DNA of 64,000 nucleotides, taken from the NCBI RefSeq assembly GCF_047511655.1, contig NC_133400.1:4191001-4255000 (forward strand), written 5' to 3'. The position numbers were made by a program, and so were the translations under genes. The stretch's first letter is position 1, and each line of letters opens with the position of its first letter. The notes beneath the pieces were generated by a model. That model had not been told where the DNA came from, searched no databases, and saw only the letters and a list, made by a program, of their open reading frames with translations. Source of the stretch: Castor canadensis (taxonomy: Eukaryota; Chordata; Mammalia; Rodentia; Castoridae). Shown here piece by piece: positions 35,301 to 48,000 of the stretch.

Positions 35301-36118
35301 GGTTCTCAGGTTTGCAGGTGGGGACTCTGGTGGCTGCCACCTTACCGCCCTTTGCACACACCTGCAGGGTGTCTCACCTGGGGATGGCTGAGAGCAGAGG
35401 CCCTGTTCAGCAGCCTCCTCAGTGTCCTTATGTCCCCACCCAGTGGCCTCCTGTTCGTCCCTCAACACCGAGACCTCCCCACTCGGGACTCCTGTTCTTC
35501 AGCTCCCTCTGCGTGGGCCTTGGTCAGCCTGCCTTCCCAGGTGGCATCTGCTCATCCTTAGATCTGAGTTCAATGTCACCTCCTTCAAGAAGGTGTTCTG
35601 CACCACATCGCTGCTGTTGCCCGCACAACACTTTTTACATCTGATGTCTGCTTGTCTGTGTGCACATTGGCTTGGTTAGTTTCCTAACCAACAGAACAGA
35701 AATCATGTTGGATTTGTTCACTGGGATGACCCAGGATCATGCCTGGCATACAGTAGGTGCCCACAGACTGCTGCCGAGCAGTAGGTGCCTGGTACCAAGT
35801 CTGTCACGTGATTGCTCCCTATAGACTGCTTGACAGAAGTGCGGGGGGTGGGGGAATGAGGGGAGACAGACAGTTAGGGGACATCAGAGGCTACTAAAAA
35901 GGAGAGTCACCAGCTAGCCTGGTCTTAGGTTTAGGTCCCCAGGAGCACAGAAACATTTCTGCCACTGACCATACACAGATTCCTATGTCCCCTGGGAGTC
36001 CAGGGTGTAATATGAGTCTCTCAGCTCACGTCCCTGCCCACCACTGCCAATGTTGATGATGGTTGTCTGGGACACCTGACCGCAAGTCCACCCCTCCCAG
36101 GGCTCTCTCCCCTCTTAC
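32346..36118. other. Intergenic or WFDC1 3' intron, simple repeats and old fragments
   Basis: Contains a probable old L1 3' fragment near 32740-32880, a pure run of 19 C at 34048-34066 and an MIR-like fragment near 34880-34940 (GATGAGGAAACTGAGGCTTG). No coding exon was recognised. If WFDC1 uses the remote terminal exon, this stretch is its last intron. Confidence 0.45.
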
Positions 36119-36192
36119 CTGTCTGCTGTTGCTTTATTGAAAGGGCCTCTGTTGTCCCTTTCCAGGTTCTGCCACATTCTTTGAGTCACCGT
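36119..36192 (-). CDS. WFDC1: WFDC1 last coding exon (exon 6) with stop and downstream donor
   Basis: The acceptor is CCTTGTTGCAG before ACGGTGACTC. It encodes D196 (split), then [18 protein letters not shown], and stops with TAA at 36134-36136. The stop overlaps an AATAAA (CAATAAAG). Fifteen bases after the stop a strong donor, CAGACAG before GTAAGAG, ends the exon at 36119, so a 3' untranslated exon should follow. The short stop-to-junction distance would not trigger nonsense-mediated decay. Confidence 0.9.
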
Positions 36193-39100
36193 CTGCAACA
36201 AGGACACGGTCCCATGAGGGTAGGGTGTCTAGTCCTGCTCAGAAGTCTGCCATGGTGTAAAGTTAAAGGGCTTGGCCTGGCTGGTGAGCTGGCCCTGGCC
36301 CTGGGCCCCCTCCCCCATGTGAGGTTACTCAGAATACACCAGCATCCCCCCCCACGTCCCCAACCACCACCCCCCACCTGCATTTTAGCCTCACTCTCTA
36401 CTCCAGCCACTCAGCCCTGCTCATCACTACCCTGCTGAAGGACCCAAGCAGTGCCCAGCCCAGGATTTGTCACACACCTTCCTCTGCCCACAACCTCCTG
36501 CTCTTGCTGCCGAGCTCCCCTCCCCTCATTAGGAAGTCCTTGTTCCCAACGTGGTCTAAGGTGTTCTCCTAGTATTCAGCATGTAGTATCAGAGCCCTTG
36601 TCATCATTATTGTGAAATAACCACTTAGCCTTTATTAATATTCAAATTTCCTGACTGATAGGAGCTGTATGGTGGCAGGAATAGGGTCTGTCATGTTTAT
36701 AAAGATAGCCCCGACCTCCAGCCCAGTGTGATGGATAATGCTTGGTAAATGTGTTGTAAATTGTTGAGAAGAGTCAGAGGGATGGATGGAGGGATGGAAG
36801 GAAGGAAGAATGGATGAAGGGACAGGTGGGTAGGTCAGTAGATGGTTGAGTGGAAGGATGGATGGATGGATGGATGGGTAGATGCATGGATGGATGGATG
36901 GATGGATGCATGGATGCATGGATGCATGGATGGAGGGATAGAGAGATGGATACATGGATGGATGGATGGATGCATGCATGCATGGAGGGATGGATGGAGG
37001 GTTGGAGGGATGGATAGAGGGATGGAGGGATGGATGGAGGGTTGGAGGGATGGATGGAGGGATGGAGGGATGGAGGGATGGATGCATGGATGGATGGATG
37101 CATGCATGGATGGAGGGATGGAGGGATGGGTGGATGGAGGGATGGATGCATGGATGGATGGATGCATGCATGCATGGATAGATGCATGGATGGAGGGATG
37201 GAGGGATGGGTGGATGGACAGAGGGATGGATGGTGGATGGATGGACAGATGAAGGATGATGTTGGCCGTCTTTTCCATTCCTAGAATGAAGGTGGGAGGG
37301 ATGAAAGCAAGGCCAGGCCCAGGTTCGCATGGCCAGCATGAGGCCATGGTCACTGCGATTGCCCCCCTGGCTCACGCCCGCCATGCCTGATATCAAAACC
37401 AAGACTCTCCTTCAGTCCCTTTGTTCCTCCATGTTGGCCCTGGGTTTCTGTCTTTTCTCCTTCATCTAGGAAATCCTTGCTGCCTTTCATCTCTGAGAAG
37501 AGTGTTTTCTCCTCACCTGGATATTCTTTGTAAAACCTGGGTCTCAGGAACCGCCCATCTGGAAAACAGAAGATAAACCCTCAGGCGCTTTGGGCTCTGC
37601 CAGTCGTGTCTTTTGCTGTGACAAGTTCTGGAGGAAACAACTTCCAGGAGGAAGGACTCATGTGGGTTCGTAGTGGGGTCAGCGGCACGTGTGGACACTG
37701 GACACCTCCTCAGGCCAAAAGTGACTCCTCACCAAAAGTGACGACCCCCTGCTGTGCCACATGACACCCTACTGTGTCACACAACCCTGTCCTGCTCAAG
37801 GTGCCTGAGCCCCACTTAATTCTCCCAGTCCAGCATCCTGGCCCCCCAACTCCCCTTTCTTAGTAACCCTGAACCCACTCAGGAAAATGCATTAATGCCC
37901 TCCGACTCTGCTTAAAATGCTCATTTATTGCACGCATCCACGTCCACTGTCTTCTCAGGAAGACATGGGCTGCTCAAGTGCTTGGTTCCAGCTACCAGGC
38001 CATAAAGCTCGAGTGACCCTTGCCCCGAAAAGCCTTTGGCAGGGAGATTTGTGCTTAGAGTGGGCATGAGGTCTACAACTCATTCTCAAATAGTTCAGAA
38101 AGACCACAGAGTGGGGAGGGGGAGAGAGGGCAGGAGAAAGCCAGGGTGGCACCATTTTAATAAGTGGACCTGGGAGGCCAGCCGCAGGACTATTTGTGCC
38201 CCCAGACATTTCTCTAAGCCAGAGATGATTTCAGACAGGCCATCACACATAAAGTTGAACCAGAATTTTCCTCCTTGCCAGTGCTGGGACAGGAGGGCGC
38301 CACTGTGCCGCTCAGAGTATGGCTCCAAAGGAAGTGGCTGGACTTGAGATATTTCCAAAGTCTGGTGCTATTACCAGCAAATCAACAACAGTCACTGCTA
38401 AGTGACTGCCCTTGGGGATCATCCCTCTAGAAGGCTGTGGAAGGCAGGCACGCACACACTTGCACGCATATGTGCATGTGTGCACACAGGAGTTTTGCAG
38501 CCAGTGGACAGGCTTGGGATTCCAGCTGTGTCCTTCATTAACTGTGTGCAGCATCTAGCTGGCTTCTGCATGTGCCCCCAACAGGGATGATAGCCAGGCA
38601 CATTCAGTGATGACCTACTGTGTCAGGTGCCATTCTGAGCACTTCCCAGGTGTGCTCTCTCCCAGGCCACTACAGTAATTATTATGTCATCATTCCCATT
38701 TTACAGCAGAGGCTGAGAAAGGGCAGGTGACCTTCCCAAAACCAGCCTGGAAGGAAGATGCAGGCTTTGAGCCTCTGGTCACTCTGTCACACTTCTGTGC
38801 CGGCCTGCTGGGAAGCCTGAGGACAGAGCTATGGGGAGGGGCTCAGTCTAGAAGTTCATAGTGTAGTTGTGTTTGACTATCCACACTCTTTGCTCATCTC
38901 TGCCCCTCCAGAGCTGGTTTGAACTGGTTTGGCTTGCCCCTGTCTTAGAGGTCACACAACTGAATGAGCAAAGTCAGGAGTAGAGACAGGGTCATCCCTG
39001 CGGTGCCAATGACATAATGGTCCAAAGACTCCTAAGCCACCTGCAAGTCTCTTTTGCACATGGCTGACTCTCTGCCCAGTGCATTCTCCATTCCCAGGAC

Positions 39101-42100
39101 CACAGCCCAACTCCCCACCACTCCCCAATGTCACCTGATATCTAGTCAATGGAGAGGTGAGATAGGGAAGATGGTGCTCTGTTTGGCGACACACATGGCC
39201 TGTGGGGTTTACCTGTCAATCCTGACCAAGCCCTGCCAAGAAGCTCAGCTGTAACTGGCCCATTTCACAGATGAGGAAAATGAGACTCCCAAAAGTAAAG
39301 GACCAAGAGAGAACCCAGATCCTAGGAAGGCCACAGTGGGGAAGTTATTTTTTGGGATAAGGTGTCACTCAGCTATCAGGTTCAAATCCCTTCAGTGATT
39401 TCCTGAAGTTCAGAGCTCCAGGAACCAGGATTCGTGCAACATCTTCTAATTCTCTGCAACGACAGTGATGCGGGATGTGTAACTACACACGGTCCCGACT
39501 CATGGTGGGTGATGCGGGATGTGTAACTACAGTGGTTCCACTTGCAAGTTTCCAACTTTATGATGGTGCAGAAGCCACATGTGTTCGGTAGAAACTGTGC
39601 TTGGAATTTTGCAGTCTTGACTTTTCAGACTACAGCAGGTGTGTGACTAGGCTAGGATGCGCCCAGCCTGAGGCATATTTCAACTTTGCACATTTTCAAT
39701 TTGTGTGGGTTTACTGGAACACCACCCCATCCTACGTCCAGGAAGACCTATAATTTTATGCCGATGCCTCTCCTGAAACACTGCAGAGAAATTTTCGGTG
39801 GGGGGAGCACATCAGGTGCCCCTCTCCCTCTGTCCTTTGGGGGAATGGGGTCACTGTATTGCTATCATCAATCTTGACAGAGGGGCTTGACCTTAGCTGT
39901 TAGAGCCAAGAGATGCAGGAGTGGGGATGTGTGTTCGTGGTCTCAAGTTTGATGATGTCATTTTGTCAAGGTGAACAGGGAGCTCTCTGAAGTTCCTGAT
40001 CCCCGGATTCCAAACAGGCAGGTGTCTCTCCACCAATGCTCACAAGAGGCACAAAGGACTTAGGCACCCCCGGGAGCCTTGCTCTGGGTCCCGTCCCTCC
40101 TCAGGGAGTTGTGCAGGCTGGAGCACACCACTCACGGACACATTATTTGCCCTCATCTCCAAAGACAGACACTAACAATGGCAAACTGACATCCTGGTGA
40201 CGTCCTGGGAAACTCAGGGCCCTTGGACGATTCACATTCTGTGCAGTGTAAGTAGGCATAGAGGAGGACATGAGCTCTCCACTGTGTACTGACCACCTGT
40301 CATCGCTGGCTCATTCTGAGGGCTTTGTGTGTATGCTTTTATTCCTCCCCAGAGCAGTGTGCAGTACTGGACAGAGGAGGAAACTGAGGCTCAGAAAGAG
40401 ATGACAAAATGGACCCCAAGGTCACCCAGACAGAGGACACAGAGCTGGGTGTCACAACCAGTCTGCTGGATGGAGAACCGAGCCATATGCCAATGAGGCA
40501 GGACACCAAAGAAGGAGCTGGGCATGGGGGTGGTGGGGAGGAGCTCTGGGGCAGGACCAGGAACAAGGCTTGGGGTGCACACACTCACCTGCCTGCCGGC
40601 GCTGCTTGACGCACTGCCCTCGGTTGGGGATGCCCTTGGCCACATCGCCAGGGCTGAGAATGTGGCACTCATAGCCTGAGGGACAGAGTAGCGGCTCTGC
40701 CCCATCCTCAGTGGTGCTGCATGCCTCTGCTGTGGGAGGGACACAGGCCAGGTGTCAGAGGGCAGACCCGAAGGTACAGACAATGCACCCTGTCCAGAGA
40801 GGCTGCCCCTTGTGTGCACCCCCTCAAGCTCACACACACACACAAACACACACATGAACACACACAGAGGCAGTCCACAGCCACATGACCTCACTGGCAC
40901 CCCAAAACACTCATGCACACTCAGCTATAGCCACATGTGCACACGTCCACTCCCACACACAAATCTCAACACTTACATCACACATTCACCCCCGTGCTCA
41001 CACACCGTCACACATGTGCCTGCGCACACACACAAGAACAGCCTTGAGTGCAGCCGCACGCCCTGATGGGCGCACACACACACACACACAAATGCCCGCG
41101 CTCATTCCCCACAAACCCTGGGCTCTGGGCCTTCCCAGCATTCCTTTCAGAATCTGCTCCCCACCCCTTGCCTCCGAGGGTGGCTTCCCCATCAGGAGGC
41201 AATGAATCCCTTATTTTGATATTAGGGTCTGCGAGCCAATCCCAGCCCCCTCCCCCCTTCCTTTCCATTCTCCACCCAGGAAGGAGAGCCTGCTTTTAAG
41301 GAAGGTCAAGTCCTTTTTCTGTCCTCAGCTCTAGGACCGTTCTGAGCTGGGGTAAGAAGGTCAGGCGGCTGCGGATGTAACCAAAGGCCCCCACGTGGGG
41401 GCAGCCAGCCTGTGCTGTGGGTTTTCAGTCAGCTTGAGAAGGAGGGCCCGGCTCCACCAAGGTCTGAGTGTGCCCCTGTACCTTGCAACACCTCCTCAGG
41501 GCCGTCCAGTAGCCAACCGTTACCACCAAGCCATCGGGGTTTTGGCTGCACCAGCCAGTCTAAAACTAACAGGGAACATGGTCAAATTGAAGCCCCCGCC
41601 AGGCAGCTGAGCCAAACCCCTTGTCACAACTGCAGAGGCTCCCGAGGAAGAAACCAGGAGGCTCACAGCCCCCAGCGCCCCCAGTGGGCAGAGGCCAGGA
41701 ATGCGGCTAAACCCCTAACTCAAATACCCACCTCCAATATCAAGGCCAAGGCTGAGAAACCTCAAGTTGCTAAGGAATGGCATACCTGCTCTTCCTGCTG
41801 ATTACACTCACTCATTCGCTATTTACGGGGTACCTTGTTTGTGTTCAGAGACTGTGTTCCAGGCTAGGACACAGCAGGGAACAAAATAGATAAAACTCTG
41901 CCCTGTGGGGCCAACCCGCAAGTAGTGGGGACAGTCAGGGTACCAACCCAGCAAACGCAGTCGTCTGGACCACCAGATGGAGAGAGATTTAGGAGGAAGG
42001 AAGGGAAGGAATGATCAGAGGAGGGACTTACATCATGGGGAAAATATTCCCCAAGGAAGGGGTCTCTGGGCAAGGTCTCAGTGAGGTGAGGAAGTGCCTT

Positions 42101-44819
42101 GAGGGTTTGCAGGGAGGACGTTCCAGGCAGAGACCCACGTGTAGGAGCAGGGGCCCACCCCTGTATGCAGGGCCTATGGCAATGAGCTCTTCTCTACGGT
42201 CACATGCTGGACTCACCCTGCCACTCTGTCTGCTGTGTGACCTTGGGCAAGTGTCTTTGGCTGTAAATTAGACTAATGATATTTGGATCTCATGGAGCTG
42301 TGAAATGATGTGATGTGTGGCACCACTGTTGGGAATGGCACGGACAGTTGTATAGTTTGTGCACTGCTCAGAAGCACAGCCTGTGATCCTGGCACTAGTG
42401 AGGATTGCTAATTTGAAGGCCAGACTGTGCTACACAGTGAGATCCTGCTGGAGGGGAGGGAGGGAGGAAGGGAGGGAGGCAGGAAGGGAGGGAGGGAGGA
42501 TGGGAGGGAGGCAGGAAGGGAGGGAGGGAGAAAGGGAGGGAGGGAGGATGGGAGGGAGGTAGGAAGGGAGGGAGGGAGGAAGGAAGGAAGGAAGGAAGAA
42601 AGGAAAAAAGTGGGGGGGTGCTCTTAGCCTAGACACCAAGCCAGGCAGCAGCTCCCCATGACTGTGGCACTGCAGAGGAAGGGGGCCTTTCCAATTGTCC
42701 CACCAAGGAGGGAGGGGTCTTTATGTGCTCTTCCACCAGGAGGGGGCTTCACTTAGCTTTTCTCATGAAAGCTGGTGGCCCTGAGCACCTGCTGGTCTCT
42801 GCCCTGAGGCACCAGTCCAACACAATACCCAGACTGTGATAACGAGCCTTATTAATTGTGCTGAGGGACTCACTGTCGCAGTGACCTCACCCTAAAAGAA
42901 AACAGTGCAGCCGCTCTTGCCTTCTCCAACCTCTCCCAGCCTGGGAGGAGGGGCAGGCCATCTCCTCAAAGGTGACTTGGTAATTATGGCCCGTGGGAAC
43001 TGCCAGCTCAGAGGAAAGAGGCCCAAACACGCAGATGTTACCTGGAACAGAGCTGAGCGCAGAGGAGCCCTCGCTGTCCCCCCTCTTCCCCACTCCACGG
43101 CCATTTTCCCACCTGTCCACCCCACCCCCACGTCCTGTCCCTAGCGGGGTCCCTTCCTTCACGCCAAGTCCTCTCCCCAAGGGCTGTAAGACCTTCCCTT
43201 CCCGCCAGGCCAGGTGCGGCCCGAGGACCGCTTTTCCCCAAGGTGCAGCCAACATCTGGTTCTGCTCCCAGTCCCTGAGTGTCCCAGCCTTCTGGCTCTC
43301 ATGAGCTGCGCATCAGCACTTGGGTGGGAGTAGGGATGGGGATGGGGAGTCCTGGCCCCTGCAGCCATGCTCCCCGGGACACACCCGGCTGCACCCCAGG
43401 TACCCACGCTCTTCACAGGAGTGAAGGGCCTGACCAGGGTGGGGGGAGGCTCCTGGGGGTGTAGGGCCTGTAGCCCGATACCTTTAAGAAAAGTCCCAAA
43501 TCTGTTTTGTTTGTTTTGAAGGAGGAATCTCACCCCGCCTCCCGGAAGGTGGCATTGTCCCTGGGATGGGTGTCTCCCTGAGCGTAGGTGGGGTGCACAG
43601 CACAGCAGGTGTAGCGGGGGCAGCGGTGCCCAATGAGCTCGCAGGTGGCGTCCCGGTGGCCCAGTCTAGGTGCAGCTTTGCTCCCCCGTCCCCGCCCAGG
43701 CGCCAGGTGCACCGCCCTCCACCGACCCTCACCCCCACCCCCGTGCCCTTCCCGCCCCGGCCCGGCCCGGCTTACCTGGCGGCGGCGGCACGGCCTCCAG
43801 GCAGGCGTAGGCGCAGCCGTTGTAGCAGCAGCGCCGGTGCCGCGGGCACTCGGAGTCCGCCTGGCAGCGGGCGGCCTGGCAGGCGCCGGGGGGCAGCGTC
43901 CGCGGGGGCGGCGGGCAGCGGTCGGCGCGAGGCTGCCGGGGGCCGGAGGCACCACCCTCCTCCGCCTGGGGAGAGCGGAGCGGAGGTCAGGGGCCGCGCC
44001 CCAGCCGTGCGCCCCAGCCGTGCGCCGTGCGTGCCCTTGCTGACCCTGTGCTTCCAGAACCATCCTGGGAGAGGCCATCTGGGGTTAAATGATGCTGTGT
44101 TTCTCTGCCCTAAACTGTCCCAAACTGGCTGAAGTGCGGGCCATCCCTAGCAAGGAGAAGTGAATTCTGGTGTGTTCGCTGAGTATCAGTTTATAAGTCT
44201 ACTTGTGAGGTACCTGCATCTGCGGTTATGTGTCTATCTGTACATACCGTGTGTGCACCGGTACACACATACACACATGTACATAGATAGATTTCTTTTT
44301 ATCCATCTGTGTACAAAGAGCTTTGGGAATTTACAAATCACACACAGAATGAATAAATCCGCGAAATAACTTGGATACATCTACATACATAACTTCAAGG
44401 CGGAAAAACCGGACCCCAAGAGACCCCACAGAGTGATTCTGCTTGTGTTTACACAGATTAAGGCCAGAAGCAGTGGGAGGCCTGCTGTGGGAAGTCAGGG
44501 AGTGGGCACTGGGTGCCAGTGACCAGCTGGCCAGGACTCTGGCGTCTGTTTCTGTATCTGGGGACTGTGACACTAGGCATGTACTTTGTTGGAATTCATG
44601 GAGCTGGATGCTCATGATTTATATGCTTTTTAATATTTTTTTCAATAAAAAGTGTAAAGAAAAGTTGCAGCTAACAAATAGGAAAATGCACATAAAATAA
44701 GCATCTGAGAAGTGAGGTTAAGAGCACTGAGGTCACTCTGCACGGCCCACCTGGGGGCTTCTGACCCCAGACCCATCCTGCTGCATTTGGAAGTGGGGAT
44801 GCTTGAAAGGCAGGTGGTT

Positions 44820-44869
<50 letters not shown>

Positions 44870-45007
44870 AGGCAGAATTACATACAGAATAGGTTTACTG
44901 GGGTTGGGGAGGGCGCCTGACTTGTGGACCTCCTAGTCTAACCTGTAACTTTGTTCTAAAATGCTTTACCTGCTTACTTCCCCAACTTCCTAAACCCAAG
45001 TGAACAG

Positions 45008-45050
<43 letters not shown>

Positions 45051-48000
45051 TTGAGGCAGGAAAGAGATGTCCCCAAATTGTAGCAATGATTGGCATTTGG
45101 TGGCATTTGATTAGGTTTGGTTTTTTTCTGATTCTTTGTACTTTTTTTGGTGTTTCCCATTTTGCCTACAATGAGAATGAATGACAGGTTAATATGCAAA
45201 GATAAACCAAGCGCACATGCAAAGGAAAATGTTTAATCCTCCAACACCTCACAAACCAGTCTCATGTCACCAGGAAGTGGCTCGCTCAGTCCCACACAGG
45301 TGGGAGGTGGAGGTCGGCACTCTCACTGCCATTCTCAACAGGACACCAACACAGCTCCACTAACGGTGCTGGGACAACTGGACATGTCTGTGCCAAAGGA
45401 CGGAGCTGGGCCTCCGCCTCACCCCGTGCATAAAAGATGACTCAAAACAGATCAAAGACCTTAGAAGAAAACACAGGGGCAAATTTTCATGACCTTGGGC
45501 TAGGCAATGGTCCTTAGAAATGTCACCAAAAGCACAAGCAACCAAAGGACAAAAGGTGTCAGTTGGACTTCGCTGAAATGAGCAACTTTTGTGCTTCACA
45601 GCACATCGTCAAGAAAGTCAAAAGACTTGCACAGAGTGCAAGTTAAAAAGTCAGACCTAATCTGCTAATGGACTCTCATCATGAACACGGTAGGAAAACG
45701 TGCAGTTCAATAATAAAAAGATGAATAGAGGACTGGAGCAGACATCGCTCCAGAAAAGATTTACAGGTGGCCAACAATTGCACAAAAAGTTCTCAGTGTC
45801 ATTATCCACCAGGAAATTGCAAATTGGAACCACAATGAGAAGTTTCACCCCCACTGGGGCCATTATCATAGTAGGACACCAAGTGTTGGCAAGGATGAAA
45901 AGAAATCAGAACACACGTGCTGCTGGTGAGATTGCAGATGGAGCAGCTGCTGGGGACAAATGCTATCTGTAGAGTTATGTAATTCACCATTCCACTCCTA
46001 GGTATAAAGAAAACGAGTCTGCATAAAAACCTGTATATGGATGTCTACAGCAGCATTTTTCATAATAACTCCAAATTGGAAATAAACGTCCACTAACCGA
46101 TGAACACAATGTAGTCTATCCATCCAATAGAATATTATTCAGCCATAAAAAAGAATGGCATTCTGACACATGCTACAGCTTGGATGAGCCCTGAAACCAC
46201 AATGTTCAGTGAAAGAAGGCAGTCACACAAACCACACGTTGTAGGATCCTACTGTATTCATGAGAAATGTCCAGACAGGCAAATCCATAGAGACAGAAAG
46301 CAGATTAATGGTAGCCAAGGGGAGGAGAGGGGCATGGGGAATGACTGCCAGTGGGTGTGGGTTTCTTTTTGAGGTGATGAAAATGTTTTAAAACAGATTG
46401 TGGTGAGGACTGCACAATCCTGAATGCATTCAAAGCCATAGAATGGGTGAGTTGTGCAGGATGTGAATTATATATACCTCAGTAAAGCTTTGCTGAGAAA
46501 CATCAGGTTGCCTGTCCTTCCAGTCCTTTCCCAACCTTGACCCCACTTAATGTGGATTGCCCTCCTCCATAGCCCCATGATTCTCCATGAAGCTTTTGAT
46601 CCATTCCTACCTGGATGATGTTGGTTTGGGGAGGGGGTCTTTTCCTCCCCGTCTGCCACCTGATCCACCCACAGAGGACCTGGCCCAGTCATATGTGTTG
46701 AACTGAAGGACAGGGAATAGCCTGCCAGGAGGCACCTAGGGTGACAAGGTCAAGGTGAGGCTGTGGGCTGTAAATGCTTAGCTAGGAGAAGAAACTGCAG
46801 CCCAGCCTCTCGGTCTGCAAGGAGGAAGACATCTCTGTGCAGGGCAGGACAGAGGCCAGACCCTGCTTGTGTGTGAGCACAAGCCCCAGAGCAGTCCCTC
46901 TGAGCACAGTGTCACGCCAACCCTGGGCAGAGTCCTCTGCCCAGTGCCTGTCCTCCAGGCATGCAGGCGAACCACCATCTAAGACACAACCCCACTTTCA
47001 CTTCTGAAACACATTTCCTTAACTCCATCCCTCACAGGCCAGGATTAACAGCCCCCTCTCCACTGCCACCCCCCCAGTCCTTCCAGCCCCCATCCCCTGG
47101 ATGGAAGACCTCTGAGTAAGCCTACTTTCCTGTTCACACAGCAGTAAGCCACTTGAGGGGGTACTCATGGATGGTTGCCAAAGATACCAGGTCCTGCTCC
47201 CTGGAACCTGTGAACCTGACCTCAAAGTGATGTGGGATTAAGGATCTTGACATGGGTTCCTGCATGGTCCAGGTGAGCCCTAAAGTCAATCATAAGTGGG
47301 AGATAGATAACGTACACACGCACGCATGCACAGGTGCGTGGAGATGGAGACGGAGTGGAGCCACACAGAAGCTATGAGAGACAAGAAGGATCTTTCCCAG
47401 GGGTGCCCAGAGGACACATGGCCCTGCCACACCTGGATCACAGTGACAGTGATACTGAGCGTCTGTCTGGCCTCATTGCTGTGGCTTCTTTCTGTTCACA
47501 TAGATCCCCCTGATGCTGCCAACTGCATGCACTGCTGCCAATGTCCTGCAGAGGGCATTGGATCACCAGGAACAAATCCTGCTTGGGCACAGCCCAGACG
47601 TCGGTGGGTCTCAGAAGTCTGTGACTTCCCCCTGTCTCCACTCCTAAAAAATGCAAGTGGTGTGGGGGACAATATGGGGAGGGACTCCTGGTCCCCAGCC
47701 TGGCTTCACTCAGAGAATCCGTCTTTTCTGTCTTGCAGCTGAGAAGTAGAAAAGAGCACTAAGCTGACCTTTATTAGCTAAGGAAAGGAAGGCATAGGAT
47801 GATGGGGTGAGGCTCCCCAAAGATACAGGGGACCCGGCATGAGGCTTCGGGGCCCTTCAGTCTTCAGCACCTGATCCTCCCCGTCTCCCACATCCCAGAA
47901 CACCACCAGTCATTTTTAAGCTGCAGTCATACCATTAGCTCTCCCTTTGTCTGTGCAGGTTGAACTAAATTGCACTCATGTTGAGGCCTCCTGGGTTTTA

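Noticed and set aside
36777..37255. CRISPR-like regular repeats
   Set aside because: Short simple repeats without unique spacers, in a mammalian intron.
36635..37402. 255-codon His-Pro-Ser-Ile open frame on the minus strand and its plus-strand counterparts
   Set aside because: Product of the ATGG minisatellite in WFDC1 intron 5.
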